Assembly (NCBI GenBank): GCA_020161665.1
Contig: JAIUPA010000035.1
Location: forward strand, 34,841 to 98,840
DNA from: Pseudomonadota bacterium
GTDB taxonomy: Bacteria > Pseudomonadota > Alphaproteobacteria > Rhizobiales > Rhizobiaceae
Length of the DNA stretch: 64,000 bases
Reading direction: 5' to 3'
Position 1 is the first letter of the stretch; each line of letters opens with the position of its first letter. The position numbers and the translations under genes are program-made. The notes beneath the pieces are model-generated. The model did not search any database. It had not been told where the DNA came from and was given only the letters and a program-made list of their open reading frames with translations. Shown in pieces: positions 1 to 8,422 of this stretch.

Positions 1-737
1 CCGATGCCCGCCTCGATCAATCGCAGAATTTCCTCGTCATTGGCCGACCCGGCAATGCGATTGTCGCGAAAGCGATTGCCAAGACCCAGACGCGCCACGG
101 CTTCCAGCCCGGCATCCAGATGATCGCTTTCAAACGAGATGTAATTATGGGCGTCGAGATCATCGAGCGTCAGGCCTTGACGCCCGAACAGCGGATGTCT
201 GCGCCCGCAATAAAACCCCATGCGGCTGGAGCCGAGATAGCGGCTGACGAGATCGGGCAGCGCGCGGTTTAGAATACACACGCCAATCGCCGCCTCGCCC
301 TTGCGCACCCGTTCCACCACCATGCCGGACGGAGCCGTTTCAATCTCGATCTTCACGCCCGGCTGGCGCTCGTGAAAGTCGCGCAACGCCTGATCGAACA
401 GCGGGCTGTCGATATGATTGGCCACGAGAAGACGAAGCTGGCGGTCGGCCTTGGCACCATCCATTGCCAGATCGGCAATGCGTTCAACGCCATGGACGAC
501 GCGCAACGTCTCCTCATGAAAAAGCTGGCCGTAATCCGTGAGGCGAAACGTGCCGCGGGCGCGGTGGATGAGGCGATGGCCGAGCGCGGTTTCAAGCCGC
601 GACAAGGCGTTGGAAACGCTTGGCTGGGTGCGCAACAGGCGTTCGGCGGCGGCCGTGATACTGCCTGCCTCGACAATCACCTGAAAGATGAAAATCAGGT
701 TCCAGTCGAGTTCCCGCAAAAAGCGTTCGTTGCGCAT
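1..737 (-). CDS. LysR-family transcriptional regulator (C-terminus cut by window edge)
   Basis: The frame is open from an ATG at 737 to the left edge of the window, giving about 245 codons. The N-terminus begins MRNERFLRELDWNLIFIFQ, and the helix-turn-helix segment AAERLLRTQPSVSNALSRL lies around residues 27-45, which is the LysR pattern. The following ~180 residues match the substrate-binding fold of the family. The gene lies 41 bp downstream of the FAD oxidase gene on the same strand, so it probably ends an operon of binding protein, oxidase and regulator. It may control that operon through the palindrome at 3012-3026. The effector is unknown. The family call is firm; the role is inferred from position. 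Confidence 0.85.
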   Translation of the reverse strand, partial: MRNERFLRELDWNLIFIFQVIVEAGSITAAAERLLRTQPSVSNALSRLETALGHRLIHRARGTFRLTDYGQLFHEETLRVVHGVERIADLAMDGAKADRQLRLLVANHIDSPLFDQALRDFHERQPGVKIEIETAPSGMVVERVRKGEAAIGVCILNRALPDLVSRYLGSSRMGFYCGRRHPLFGRQGLTLDDLDAHNYISFESDHLDAGLEAVARLGLGNRFRDNRIAGSANDEEILRLIEAGI

Positions 738-778
738 GCCCTTCTTTCCGGCAGATGCCGTTTGGAACCTGAAAGCTA

Positions 779-2023
779 TCAGATAAAGCGGCGCATGTCG
801 AAAGGACGTGGATCGGCAAAGGGCGCTTCGCCCGTCATCATTTCGGCCAGCAACCGCCCCGTCGCGGGGCCAAGCGTCAGGCCATGATGGGCGTGACCGA
901 AGGCAAGCCACAGGCCGGGAAGACCGGGCGCTTCACCGATCACCGGCTTCATGTCCGGGGTGGCGGGACGAAGGCCGAGCCAGGGCGTGTCTTCTAGCGG
1001 TTGGCCAAGCGGGAAAATCTCGCGCGCCTTCACCTCACAGCGCGAAAGCTGCACGCGGTTGGGCGGATCGTTCGGGTCGGCGAGTTCCACGCCCGTCGTC
1101 AGGCGAATGCCGCGCGTCATCGGGGCCAGCACATAGCCCACCTCTTCGTCCAGCACCGCATGGTTAAGCATCGCATCGCCAACGCCCGCGTAATGCAGGT
1201 GGTGCCCGCGCTTGGCCACGAGCGGCACGGAAAGCCCGAGCGGCTTTAAAAGTGTCGCTGAATGTGCGCCCAGCGCCACAACGACACGTTCCGCCACCTG
1301 CGTTTCACCATCCGTTTTGACCTGCCAGCCCGCACCGTCCCGGACAAGCGACGTGACCGCGCCGCGCAGGATCGTGCCCCCGCGCTCTTCGAAAAGCGCT
1401 GCATAACCCTTCGTCAGCGCACCGGGATCGGTGATCGAATAGGGATCGCGCCAATGAATGCCGCCCACCGCCGCATCCATGAGCGATGGTTCGAGACGGG
1501 CAAGCGCGCCACGATCCAGAAGATCGGCGGCAAGGCCGTAATCGCGGGCCATCAGCGCCACGCGTTCCGCCCCGGCATCAAGCGTTTCGGCGCTGCGCAT
1601 CACCTCGATCCAGCCCTGACGGCGCACCAGATGGCCAAGGCCCGCCGCCGTCACCAGCCGATCATGTTCGCCAAGGCAGACTTCGAGAAGCGGCAGAAGT
1701 TCACCGGCAATCTTCATCAGCCGGTCGTGGCGCGACGCCTGCCAGTAGCCAAACATCCAGCGCGCGATGCGCGGCAGAAAGGTGGGGTCGTAATGCACCG
1801 CCGCTTTCAGGTTGGAGGCATGGCCAAACAGCGAGCGCCAGTCGCGCGGAATGGCATAGGGGATGACGCAGCAGCGTTCCAGCAGCCCGGCATTGCCAAA
1901 GCTTGCCCCCTCACCCGGCAGCGAGCGATCAAGCAGCGCGACGGAAAGCCCGCGTTCCTGCAAATGAAGAGCGACGCTGACGCCGACAATGCCCGCGCCG
2001 AGCAGAAGAACCTGCGATGTCAT
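779..2023 (-). CDS. FAD-dependent amino-acid oxidase/dehydrogenase, DadA-like (DAO family)
   Basis: This 414-residue protein starts with an FAD-binding dinucleotide fold (GAGIVG at residues 9-14, then an acidic end of strand 2 in ALLDRS). Its length and layout fit the D-amino-acid dehydrogenase small-subunit/DAO family, which oxidatively deaminates amino acids and passes electrons from FAD to the respiratory chain or oxygen. The C-terminal block GLWLAFGHAHHGLTLGPATG is the second FAD-contacting motif of the family. It lies 75 bp downstream of a polar amino-acid binding-protein gene and upstream of a LysR gene, which suggests use of an imported amino acid. Substrate and stereochemistry cannot be read from sequence; dedicated DadA, or an oxidase for opines or N-methyl amino acids, are all possible. 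Confidence 0.8.
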   Translation of the reverse strand: MTSQVLLLGAGIVGVSVALHLQERGLSVALLDRSLPGEGASFGNAGLLERCCVIPYAIPRDWRSLFGHASNLKAAVHYDPTFLPRIARWMFGYWQASRHDRLMKIAGELLPLLEVCLGEHDRLVTAAGLGHLVRRQGWIEVMRSAETLDAGAERVALMARDYGLAADLLDRGALARLEPSLMDAAVGGIHWRDPYSITDPGALTKGYAALFEERGGTILRGAVTSLVRDGAGWQVKTDGETQVAERVVVALGAHSATLLKPLGLSVPLVAKRGHHLHYAGVGDAMLNHAVLDEEVGYVLAPMTRGIRLTTGVELADPNDPPNRVQLSRCEVKAREIFPLGQPLEDTPWLGLRPATPDMKPVIGEAPGLPGLWLAFGHAHHGLTLGPATGRLLAEMMTGEAPFADPRPFDMRRFI

Positions 2024-2054
2024 GGGAAACTTCGTCTTATCGAACTCAGAGAAA

Positions 2055-2092
2055 AGCCGGGCGGCGCGGCAGACGCCACAAGCCGCCCGGCT
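2055..2092 (-). terminator. Strong hairpin between binding-protein and oxidase genes
   Basis: Perfect 11-bp inverted repeat (AGCCGGGCGGC at 2055-2065 and its complement at 2082-2092) with a 16-nt loop. In minus-strand RNA the stem is followed directly by TTTTCTC. It could act as a leaky terminator or 3' stabiliser that lets the binding protein be made in excess over the downstream oxidase. Confidence 0.6.
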
Positions 2093-2098
2093 GCTTGA

Positions 2099-2893
2099 TC
2101 AGCGCTCCATCTTGTAGATGTCGAGCGAGAAGTACTTGTCGTTGATCGTCTTGTAGACACCGTTGGCGACAATGGCATCGAGCGCAGCGTTCAGCTTCGT
2201 CTCGAGCGCCTTGTCTTCCTTGCGGATGGCCATGCCCACGCCGTCACCGACATATTTCGGATCGGTGATCGGCTTGCCGACCAGTTCGCAGCAAGCGCCG
2301 TCCTTGGTCTTTTCCGTCCATTCCAGCATCGGCACGAGGTCGCCGACCTGCATGTCGAGGCGGCCACCGGCCAGATCGAGGTTCACTTCATCCTGCGTCG
2401 GATACTGCTTGATGTCGGCCTTCGGGTTTTTGGCCTCCACAAAGGTGGCCTGCGTCGTGCCGGCCTGAACGCCGACCGACTTGCCGCCGAGGTCCGGCTT
2501 GTCAAGAACGGAAGCGTCCGCGCCCTTCTTCATGACGTAGGTCATGGCCGCCTTGTAGTAAGGCTTGGTGAAGGCAACCTTCTCCTTGCGCTCTTCGGTG
2601 ATGAACATCGAGGCGATGATGACATCGTACTTCTTGGCGATCAGGCCCGGAATGATGCCGTCCCAATCCTGAGCCACGAGTTCGCACTCGGCCTTCATTT
2701 CCGCGCAGAGCGCGTTGGCGATATCCACATCGAAGCCGAAGAGCTTGCCGTTGGAATCCACCGAATTGAAGGGCGGGTAAGCGCCTTCGGTGGCAATCTT
2801 GATTTTCATCGGGCCTTCCGCGCTGGCGGGGGCAGCAACCGCAACAGCGGCCATGATCAGGCTGGCGGCAAAAGCCGCATGTTTGATGAACAT
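2099..2893 (-). CDS. Periplasmic amino-acid-binding protein of an ABC transporter (polar/basic amino acid type)
   Basis: 264 residues with a classic signal peptide (residues 1-25, hydrophobic core, cleavage near PASAEG). The mature N-terminus KIKIATEGAYPPFNSVDSNG and the block GFDVDIANALCAEM are hallmarks of family 3 solute-binding proteins for lysine, arginine, ornithine, histidine or opines. No permease or ATPase gene for it is in the window, so it either works with a transporter encoded elsewhere or feeds substrate into the adjacent oxidase pathway in an unusual way. A GGGAACC-type ribosome site precedes the ATG. Expression probably starts in the AT-rich region 2894-3100, which holds a T-N11-A palindrome. 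Confidence 0.9.
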   Translation of the reverse strand: MFIKHAAFAASLIMAAVAVAAPASAEGPMKIKIATEGAYPPFNSVDSNGKLFGFDVDIANALCAEMKAECELVAQDWDGIIPGLIAKKYDVIIASMFITEERKEKVAFTKPYYKAAMTYVMKKGADASVLDKPDLGGKSVGVQAGTTQATFVEAKNPKADIKQYPTQDEVNLDLAGGRLDMQVGDLVPMLEWTEKTKDGACCELVGKPITDPKYVGDGVGMAIRKEDKALETKLNAALDAIVANGVYKTINDKYFSLDIYKMER

Positions 2894-3217
2894 TATGGTT
2901 CCCTCTGGAGCGGTTCGGGCATTTCCTGCCGCTTTTTACGGCAATCGATGCCCCGTCCTGTTTTTTGACACGCTCCCAGATTACGCGCGTCATTCCGTCG
3001 CACAAATTTATATAATGCATCATTATCATAATTCTGGTGAATGTATTCATGGCCGACCACGCGGTCCTTGTCGCTGTGCAGCGGGAATTTCGGCGTGACA
3101 CTCATCCGGCGCATTGTCTCGCGCGTTAGGTTCAGATGAAACACGCGCCGGAGCGACACCCATGTTCGAAGCCCGAATGACCTTCAAGCCTCAGGCCGCC
3201 TTCGTTCCTTGCCCGGG
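2894..3217. other. Divergent intergenic region (no convincing gene)
   Basis: This 324-bp gap separates the minus-strand binding-protein gene from the plus-strand MFS gene. It is AT-rich around 2990-3050 and presumably carries both promoters. An 88-codon minus-strand frame (2893-3159) is arginine-rich, matches no family and overlaps the palindrome at 3012-3026, so I do not call it a gene. Confidence 0.6.
3012..3026. promoter_or_regulatory. LysR-type T-N11-A palindrome upstream of the binding-protein gene
   Basis: The 15-mer ATAATGCATCATTAT is a perfect palindrome (6-bp arms, 3-bp centre) and contains the T-N11-A spacing used by LysR regulators. It lies about 120 bp upstream of the binding-protein start, and the LysR gene at 1-737 is the obvious candidate binder. 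The pattern is seen directly; binding is inferred. Confidence 0.5.
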
Positions 3218-4546
3218 ATGTGGCGCATGAGCCTTCCCGCACGGCGCACGCTTTTCTTTTACGCCCTGCCCGCCGTGCCATTGGCGGCCATGGCGCTGCC
3301 CTTCTACGTGATGGTGCCGACCTTCTATGCGGAGACTATGGGCATTTCGGCAGCGGGGCTTGGTCTGGTGCTGCTCGTCATCCGCCTTTTCGATGCGGTC
3401 AGTGATCCGCTGGTCGGTCTGCTTGCGGACCGGGTTTCGCTGAAATGGGGGCGGCGGCGAAGCGTTTTTCTGGCCTTCGCACCGGCAGCGGGCTTTGCCG
3501 CCTTCATGCTGTTCTGGCCGCCGGAAGGTGCTGGCCTTGCCTATCTCGCGCTCTGGGGGCTCCTCCTGTCCTTTTTCTATACGGGCGCAACCTTGCCTTA
3601 CACGGCCTGGGGGGCTGAACTCTCCGGGGATTATCGCGGCCGGACGCTGGTTTCCGCCGTTCGCGAGGCCGCGACGCTCATCGGAACGCTGGTTGCGATC
3701 ATCCTGCCCTTTGCCCTGACGATAGCTGGAGGAAGTGACGCGCGCGGTCTCTCGGCGCTCGCCGTGTTTCTCGCCGTTGCCTTGCCTGCCATGGCGGCGC
3801 TTGCCGTCTGGCAGGTGCCGGAACCGACGGATTTGACCCGGCAGAGGGTTTCGTTGGTTCAGGGTTTGCGGCTTCTCGCCGTCAACCGATACTTCCTGCG
3901 GCTGATCCTCGCCTTCCTGCTCAATGGACTGGCGAATGCCATACCGGCGACGCTGTTTTTCTTCTTCGTGTCGGAAAGGCTTGGGGTCGCGGAATTGCGG
4001 GGTCCGTTTCTGCTCCTCTATTTCGTCTGCGGCATCGTCGGCGTGCCGCTTGCGGTGTTCACCGCATCCCGTTTTGGCAAGCATCGAAGCTGGTGTGCCG
4101 CCATGCTGCTCGCCTGCCTGATCTTCATGCTGGCCGGATTTCTTCGCGAAGGCGATGTGGTGGCGTTCGCCTTGATCTGCATCACCACCGGCCTGCTGCT
4201 TGGCTTCGACGTGACCCTGCCGCCCGCCATTCAGGCCGATGTGATCGACCTCGACACGATGACAAGTGGCGAGCAACGGACCGGGCTGTTCTTCGCGATC
4301 TGGGGGCTTGCGACCAAACTTTCGCTGGCTCTGGCGACGGGATTGGTCTTCCCGCTTCTCGCGTTGTCCGGCTTTGTCCCCGCCGGGGCAGAGCCTCAGC
4401 CGCCGCAGGCGCTCGCCGCGCTGTCGGCGCTTTACGCCTGGCTGCCCGTCTTGCCGAAACTCATTGCGATTGCGCTGATGTGGCGCTTTCCGATTTCAGG
4501 CGCCGAGCAGCAACAGATGCGTGTGGCGCTGGAATCCGAAAGGTAG
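3218..4546 (+). CDS. MFS transporter of the GPH (glycoside-pentoside-hexuronide:cation symporter) family
   Basis: About 440 residues with twelve hydrophobic segments. The N-terminal blocks FYALPAVPLAAMALPFYV and RLFDAVSDPLVGLLADR, followed by KWGRRRSVFL, match MelB/GPH-type cation symporters, where the acidic residues in helix 2 bind the coupling ion. Family members carry sugars, uronides or related solutes; the substrate here is unknown. Start choice is unsure: TTG 3209, ATG 3218 and ATG 3227 are in frame and none has a good ribosome site. It stands alone on the plus strand and ends 5 bp before the convergent HD-GYP gene. Confidence 0.8.
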   Translation: MWRMSLPARRTLFFYALPAVPLAAMALPFYVMVPTFYAETMGISAAGLGLVLLVIRLFDAVSDPLVGLLADRVSLKWGRRRSVFLAFAPAAGFAAFMLFWPPEGAGLAYLALWGLLLSFFYTGATLPYTAWGAELSGDYRGRTLVSAVREAATLIGTLVAIILPFALTIAGGSDARGLSALAVFLAVALPAMAALAVWQVPEPTDLTRQRVSLVQGLRLLAVNRYFLRLILAFLLNGLANAIPATLFFFFVSERLGVAELRGPFLLLYFVCGIVGVPLAVFTASRFGKHRSWCAAMLLACLIFMLAGFLREGDVVAFALICITTGLLLGFDVTLPPAIQADVIDLDTMTSGEQRTGLFFAIWGLATKLSLALATGLVFPLLALSGFVPAGAEPQPPQALAALSALYAWLPVLPKLIAIALMWRFPISGAEQQQMRVALESER

Positions 4547-4551
4547 TGGCG

Positions 4552-5526
4552 TCAAACAATCGCGCCGGTCAGCACGATATTGGAGACGAACTTGCGCAAA
4601 AGATCCGGATCGAAATGGCCGGCGGAGCGCAGCATCATGTCGATGGTTTCGGATTGCGACCAGCCGCGCTTGTAGGGGCGCACGGCCGTCATGGCGTCAT
4701 AGACATCACAAACGGCGGCCAGACGCGCCGAAAAGGGAATTTTCTCACCGGCAAGCTTGGCCGGATAGCCCGCGCCATCATATCGCTCATGGTGATAAAG
4801 ACAGACATCGAGCACGATCTGCGGCATGTCGCCGGATTTTTTCAGGAGCTCATAGCCGCGTTGCGGATGCGAGCGCATGATAGCGAGTTCCTTGCCCTCG
4901 AGCTTGCCGGGCTTGTTCAGCACCTCAAGCGGCAGCACCATCTTGCCCATATCATGTACCAGACCGGCAAAACCGAGCGTCTTGATGGTTTCCTCGTCAA
5001 GACCGAGCGAACGGCCAAACATCACCATCATGGCGCTGACGGCCAGTGAATGAAGGAAGGTTGCCTCATCGCGGTCACGCAGGCGCGCAATGCCGATCAG
5101 GGCAGCGGCGGCATTGCCTTCGGCCTTCATCACCGGACCAAGGACTTCGGTCACATGCTCCTGGTTGAAGGAATTACCCGTGCGGGCCTTGGAAAAGATA
5201 TTGCGGACAGCGGAGTTGCAATCCTCGACGGTTTTGCGCGCTTCGCGGATTTCCTCCGCCGAAAAGCGCTCCAGCATGTCCTTCTTGTAGTCAGCCGGGC
5301 TGTAGCTGCCGCTGTGGCTGGCGACATGGGCCGTGCCGTTAACATCGACACCCTTGCCGGTGTTGATCACAAGACTGATGACGTTGCTTTTGAGAAGCTT
5401 GTCGACCTCCTGCGGGGTGCGCAGAAGGAAGGCGCCCTTGGGGGCACCCTTGCCCGACGAGGGAACTTCCAGTTCCTCGACGAACATTCCGACACGAACC
5501 TGATGGAGACGAATGCGTTTCTTCAT
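4552..5526 (-). CDS. HD-GYP domain cyclic-di-GMP phosphodiesterase with N-terminal DUF3391-like domain
   Basis: 324 residues. The N-terminal ~130 residues (start MKKRIRLHQVRVGMFVEEL) resemble the DUF3391 module often fused to HD-GYP enzymes. The catalytic domain shows HSLAVSAMM, the HD pair in VHDMGKMVLP, HPQRGYELL and the signature HHERYDGAGYP with an intact GYP, followed by DVYDAMTAVRPYK. All metal ligands look present, so it should hydrolyse c-di-GMP to pGpG or GMP in the cytosol and affect motility and biofilm. There is no membrane segment or receiver domain. Both neighbours are separate transcription units, so its input is unknown. Confidence 0.92.
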   Translation of the reverse strand: MKKRIRLHQVRVGMFVEELEVPSSGKGAPKGAFLLRTPQEVDKLLKSNVISLVINTGKGVDVNGTAHVASHSGSYSPADYKKDMLERFSAEEIREARKTVEDCNSAVRNIFSKARTGNSFNQEHVTEVLGPVMKAEGNAAAALIGIARLRDRDEATFLHSLAVSAMMVMFGRSLGLDEETIKTLGFAGLVHDMGKMVLPLEVLNKPGKLEGKELAIMRSHPQRGYELLKKSGDMPQIVLDVCLYHHERYDGAGYPAKLAGEKIPFSARLAAVCDVYDAMTAVRPYKRGWSQSETIDMMLRSAGHFDPDLLRKFVSNIVLTGAIV

Positions 5527-5832
5527 ATGGCAACTGTTCTGTCTTTTATTCCGCTACCGTGACAGGCGGCAGACCGAAGCGGGATTGGGAAACCCGCACG
5601 AACCCGCCAAAGGTTCCTTGATGTGTCTTGTGGCCACCAAGCCGAGCAATCCTGTCCATCGAACCTCCAAACGCGTCGCCTTCATGCGCTGCAACCTCCA
5701 AACATATACCCCCCAATCGTTTAAAGAGTTTGAAGAAGCCCCCGTAACGCTTGCCGCCGGCCCCTTGAAAAGCTAGAGAATCATGAGGGGAAACGTGCCG
5801 GAATTCCGGGGAAAATCAGCGAAACGGCCACG
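5527..5832. other. Intergenic region upstream of HD-GYP and GntR genes
   Basis: This 306-bp divergent gap holds no supported gene. It contains an 11-bp direct repeat AACCTCCAAAC at 5662-5672 and 5693-5703 (31-bp period), which could be a regulator site but is short. Promoters for both flanking genes must lie here; I see no clear -35/-10 pair. Confidence 0.5.
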
Positions 5833-6582
5833 ATGGATCAGGGAAAACGCAAGTCGCAATGGCGCCATCAGGCACTCGCCAATGCGCTTTATTCAAAAAT
5901 CGCCACAGGCGTCTATCCGGTCGGCAGCGCGCTTCCAACGGAACGCGACATTGCCGCCGACGAGCAGGTCAGCCGCGCCACGGTGCGCGAGGCGCTACGC
6001 TATCTCGAAAGCCACGGCATGATCCGCCGTCGGCAGGGTTCGGGCACCATCGTGATCGCCACCGAGCCGCAGCGCCTGCGTATGCCGCTCGATTCCATCG
6101 ATGCCCTGCTCTCCTATCCGCGCGACACCGAAACGGTATCTGGCGAAGGCGGCAGACTTGATCCCGACGACCCGGCCTTCAGCGAAGCCGAACTGACGGC
6201 GGATGGCGATTGGCACCGCCTGTCCTTCTGGCGACGCCGCATCGGCGAAGTCACGCCCGTTTCGCACATCGATGTCTATCTTCCGCAGGTTTATACCGCC
6301 GTTGCGGCTGACATTCCCGCAGGCGGGGCCGTGTTCCAGATGGTGGAAAAGCGGTTTGGCGTCCATCCCGCCGAGGCGGTCATCCGCATCGATGCGGTAC
6401 AGATCGACGCCCGTCGCGCCAAGGTTCTGGGCGTCGAGGAAGGGGCAGCGGCGGTGCGGATCACCCGCCGCTACAGCGATGAAAACGGGCGTCTCTATCA
6501 GGTCTCCGTCGCCGTCTACCCGCAGGACCGCTACGTGTTCGAGACGGTCATTCGCCAGAAGGCCACCCCTGAAAAGAGCTGA
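5833..6582 (+). CDS. GntR-family regulator with UTRA effector domain (HutC subfamily)
   Basis: 249 residues. The winged helix-turn-helix occupies residues ~10-75 (ALPTERDIAADEQVSRATVR, then REALRYLESHGMI and RRRQGSGTIV). The C-terminal half has the UTRA pattern (THFD-like segment HIDVYLPQVYTAVAADI, then VLGVEEGAAAVRITRRY and LYQVSVAVYPQDRYVFET). HutC-type regulators sense histidine-pathway intermediates, sugar phosphates or other small ligands. Nothing adjacent reveals the target: HD-GYP lies divergently and manC convergently. The ribosome site is weak. Confidence 0.88.
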   Translation: MDQGKRKSQWRHQALANALYSKIATGVYPVGSALPTERDIAADEQVSRATVREALRYLESHGMIRRRQGSGTIVIATEPQRLRMPLDSIDALLSYPRDTETVSGEGGRLDPDDPAFSEAELTADGDWHRLSFWRRRIGEVTPVSHIDVYLPQVYTAVAADIPAGGAVFQMVEKRFGVHPAEAVIRIDAVQIDARRAKVLGVEEGAAAVRITRRYSDENGRLYQVSVAVYPQDRYVFETVIRQKATPEKS

Positions 6583-6645
6583 GAGACCGCGAAAAGCCAG
6601 GCTCCCAGCCCTGATTGGGTTTCGGCTTTAAATTTTTGTTTTTTC

Positions 6646-6796
6646 GCATGTCGTTATCGCAAAACCGGTTCCCACTTTTGCGCGACATGCTTTAGAGCGC
6701 TGCTCGACCTGATTAAATCAGATCGGCGCTCCAAGCTGTTATGTTTGAAGCATAATCTTATCGATCCTCGTTTCACTACGGTCGGATCATGCTTCA
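6646..6796. repeat. Mosaic of three palindromic intergenic repeat modules
   Basis: Three stem-loop modules lie in tandem between the convergent GntR and manC genes. Module 1 (6646-6690) is a double stem: GCATGTCG pairs with CGACATGC, and an inner CGCAAAA pairs with TTTTGCG. Module 2 (6695-6731) is closed by GAGCGC/GCGCTC around the perfect palindrome CTGATTAAATCAG (6709-6721). Module 3 (6746-6796) is closed by TGAAGCAT/ATGCTTCA, and its right arm overlaps the manC stop codon. The inner core of module 1 recurs at 47738-47781. This is the architecture of dispersed Hyphomicrobiales intergenic mosaic elements; it may also end transcription from both sides. Confidence 0.7.
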
Positions 6797-8224
6797 GACA
6801 CGGCTGTAATCGTCCTCAAGGCGGATGATGTCATCCTCGCCGATATAGGCGCCGGTGCGCACTTCAATCAGTTCCAGCGGTACGCGCCCTTCATTGGCAA
6901 TGCGGTGCGCACTGCCAATGGGCACATAGATGGACTCGTTTTCCGGAACGATGCTGTCCGTCTCACCAATGGTGACGGAGGCCGTGCCCTTGACCACCAC
7001 CCAATGTTCAGCGCGGTTCATATGCCGCTGCAGCGAGGTGCGCGAACCGGGTTCGATGAGGATGCGCTTCACGCCGAAACGCTCGCCACTCAACAGTTCC
7101 TCAACATCGCCCCACGGGCGATAGGAGCGTTTGTGGATTGCCACCTGCTGATCGTGGCCTTCCGCCTTCAGCTGGTCGACAAGGGCCTTCACCTCCTGCA
7201 CACGGTTCTTCGGCACGACGAGCACGGCATCCTTGGTGGCGACGACGACCAGATCCTTCGCGCCGACGACCGTGGTCAAAATATCGCGCGAGTGAATGAG
7301 GCAGCCCTCGGATTTCAGCGCAACGCCCTCACCCTCGATGGCGTTTTCGGCATCATCCTTGCCCGCCACTTCCCAAATGGCATCCCAGCTGCCGATATCC
7401 GACCAGCGGAAATGGCCGCGCACAACGGCAATGGCCTTGGTCTTTTCAATCACCGCATAGTCGATGGAGTTCTTCGGCGAAGCTTCGAAGCTGTCGCGAT
7501 CCAGACGCAGAAAGCCGATGTCTTCGCTGGCCAGATCGACGGAGGCCGTGACGGCAGCCAGAATCTCCGGCGCGTGGGCGGCCAGTTCGGCAATCATCAT
7601 GTCGGAGCGGAACAGGAAGTTGCCGGAATTCCACAGATAGCCTTTCTGCAGATAACCGATGGCGGTCGGCGCATCGGGCTTTTCCACAAAGGCCTCGACC
7701 ATGCGCAGGTCGGCATTGTCAGAAACCATCTCGCCCGGATTGATATAGCCGTAGGACGTTCGTGGTTCGTTCGGCACGAGGCCGAAGACGACGATATTGC
7801 CCTTTTGCGCTGCTTCCCGCCCCAGACGAACCGCCTCGGTAAAGCGGTCTTCATCCAGAACCACATGGTCGGCTGCCAGCGCCAGAACGAGACCACCGGG
7901 GGCGCGGCGTTCGGCAATCACGGCCGCGGCAGCCATGGCGGCGGCGCTATCGCGGCGGGCCGGTTCCAGAACGACCTGAACCGACGCACCAATGTCTTCG
8001 GCCTGACGCTGGGCGAAGAAGCGGAAATCATTGTTGGTGATGACCAGCGCGTCGGCATAGAGCGACGGCTCGGAAACGCGCTTCAACGTCTGCTGATAGG
8101 TGGAGTGAGGGCCAACCAGGGGCTGGAACTGCTTCGGCAACTGGTCACGCGAAACGGGCCAAAGGCGTGAACCTGCCCCCCCTGCCAGAAGAACCGGGGT
8201 GATCTTGCCTGCCGAATGGTTCAT
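6794..8224 (-). CDS. manC: Mannose-1-phosphate guanylyltransferase / mannose-6-phosphate isomerase
   Basis: 476 residues, the usual length of the bifunctional enzyme. The N-terminal nucleotidyltransferase starts PVLLAGGAGSRLWPVSRD with the pyrophosphorylase signature GAGSRLWP, and continues with the KPDAPTA sugar-phosphate region. The C-terminal cupin isomerase domain has RPWGDVEELLSGERFGVKRI, QRHMNRAEHWVVVKGTA and the YVPIGSAHRI metal site. It makes GDP-mannose for surface polysaccharides in the cytosol. A phosphohexomutase gene lies divergently 198 bp upstream, consistent with a shared GDP-mannose supply. Confidence 0.95.
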   Translation of the reverse strand: MNHSAGKITPVLLAGGAGSRLWPVSRDQLPKQFQPLVGPHSTYQQTLKRVSEPSLYADALVITNNDFRFFAQRQAEDIGASVQVVLEPARRDSAAAMAAAAVIAERRAPGGLVLALAADHVVLDEDRFTEAVRLGREAAQKGNIVVFGLVPNEPRTSYGYINPGEMVSDNADLRMVEAFVEKPDAPTAIGYLQKGYLWNSGNFLFRSDMMIAELAAHAPEILAAVTASVDLASEDIGFLRLDRDSFEASPKNSIDYAVIEKTKAIAVVRGHFRWSDIGSWDAIWEVAGKDDAENAIEGEGVALKSEGCLIHSRDILTTVVGAKDLVVVATKDAVLVVPKNRVQEVKALVDQLKAEGHDQQVAIHKRSYRPWGDVEELLSGERFGVKRILIEPGSRTSLQRHMNRAEHWVVVKGTASVTIGETDSIVPENESIYVPIGSAHRIANEGRVPLELIEVRTGAYIGEDDIIRLEDDYSRV

Positions 8225-8422
8225 TCACCGAACTCCTTGTCGGACGTGTCCCTGCAACCGTGAACATTTCGCACAGTTCTCGAAATGCCCGACGAAACTA
8301 ATTCAAAGAAGTAATGACTGTGTAAAGGCGATAGATTGAAATCGACACGCAGACTTTACAGGGTTTTAGTATTTGTCTTTTATCGATTTTCAAACTCAAA
8401 ACGGCGTAGGGCAGGAGCGGGC

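Noticed and set aside
2893..3159. Possible 88-residue minus-strand gene upstream of the binding-protein gene
   Set aside because: Arginine-rich, no homology pattern, overlaps the promoter palindrome and abuts the next start codon. More likely leader DNA.
5662..5703. Direct repeat AACCTCCAAAC as a CRISPR-like or regulator array
   Set aside because: Only two 11-bp copies with a 31-bp period; too little for an array, and no cas genes are present.
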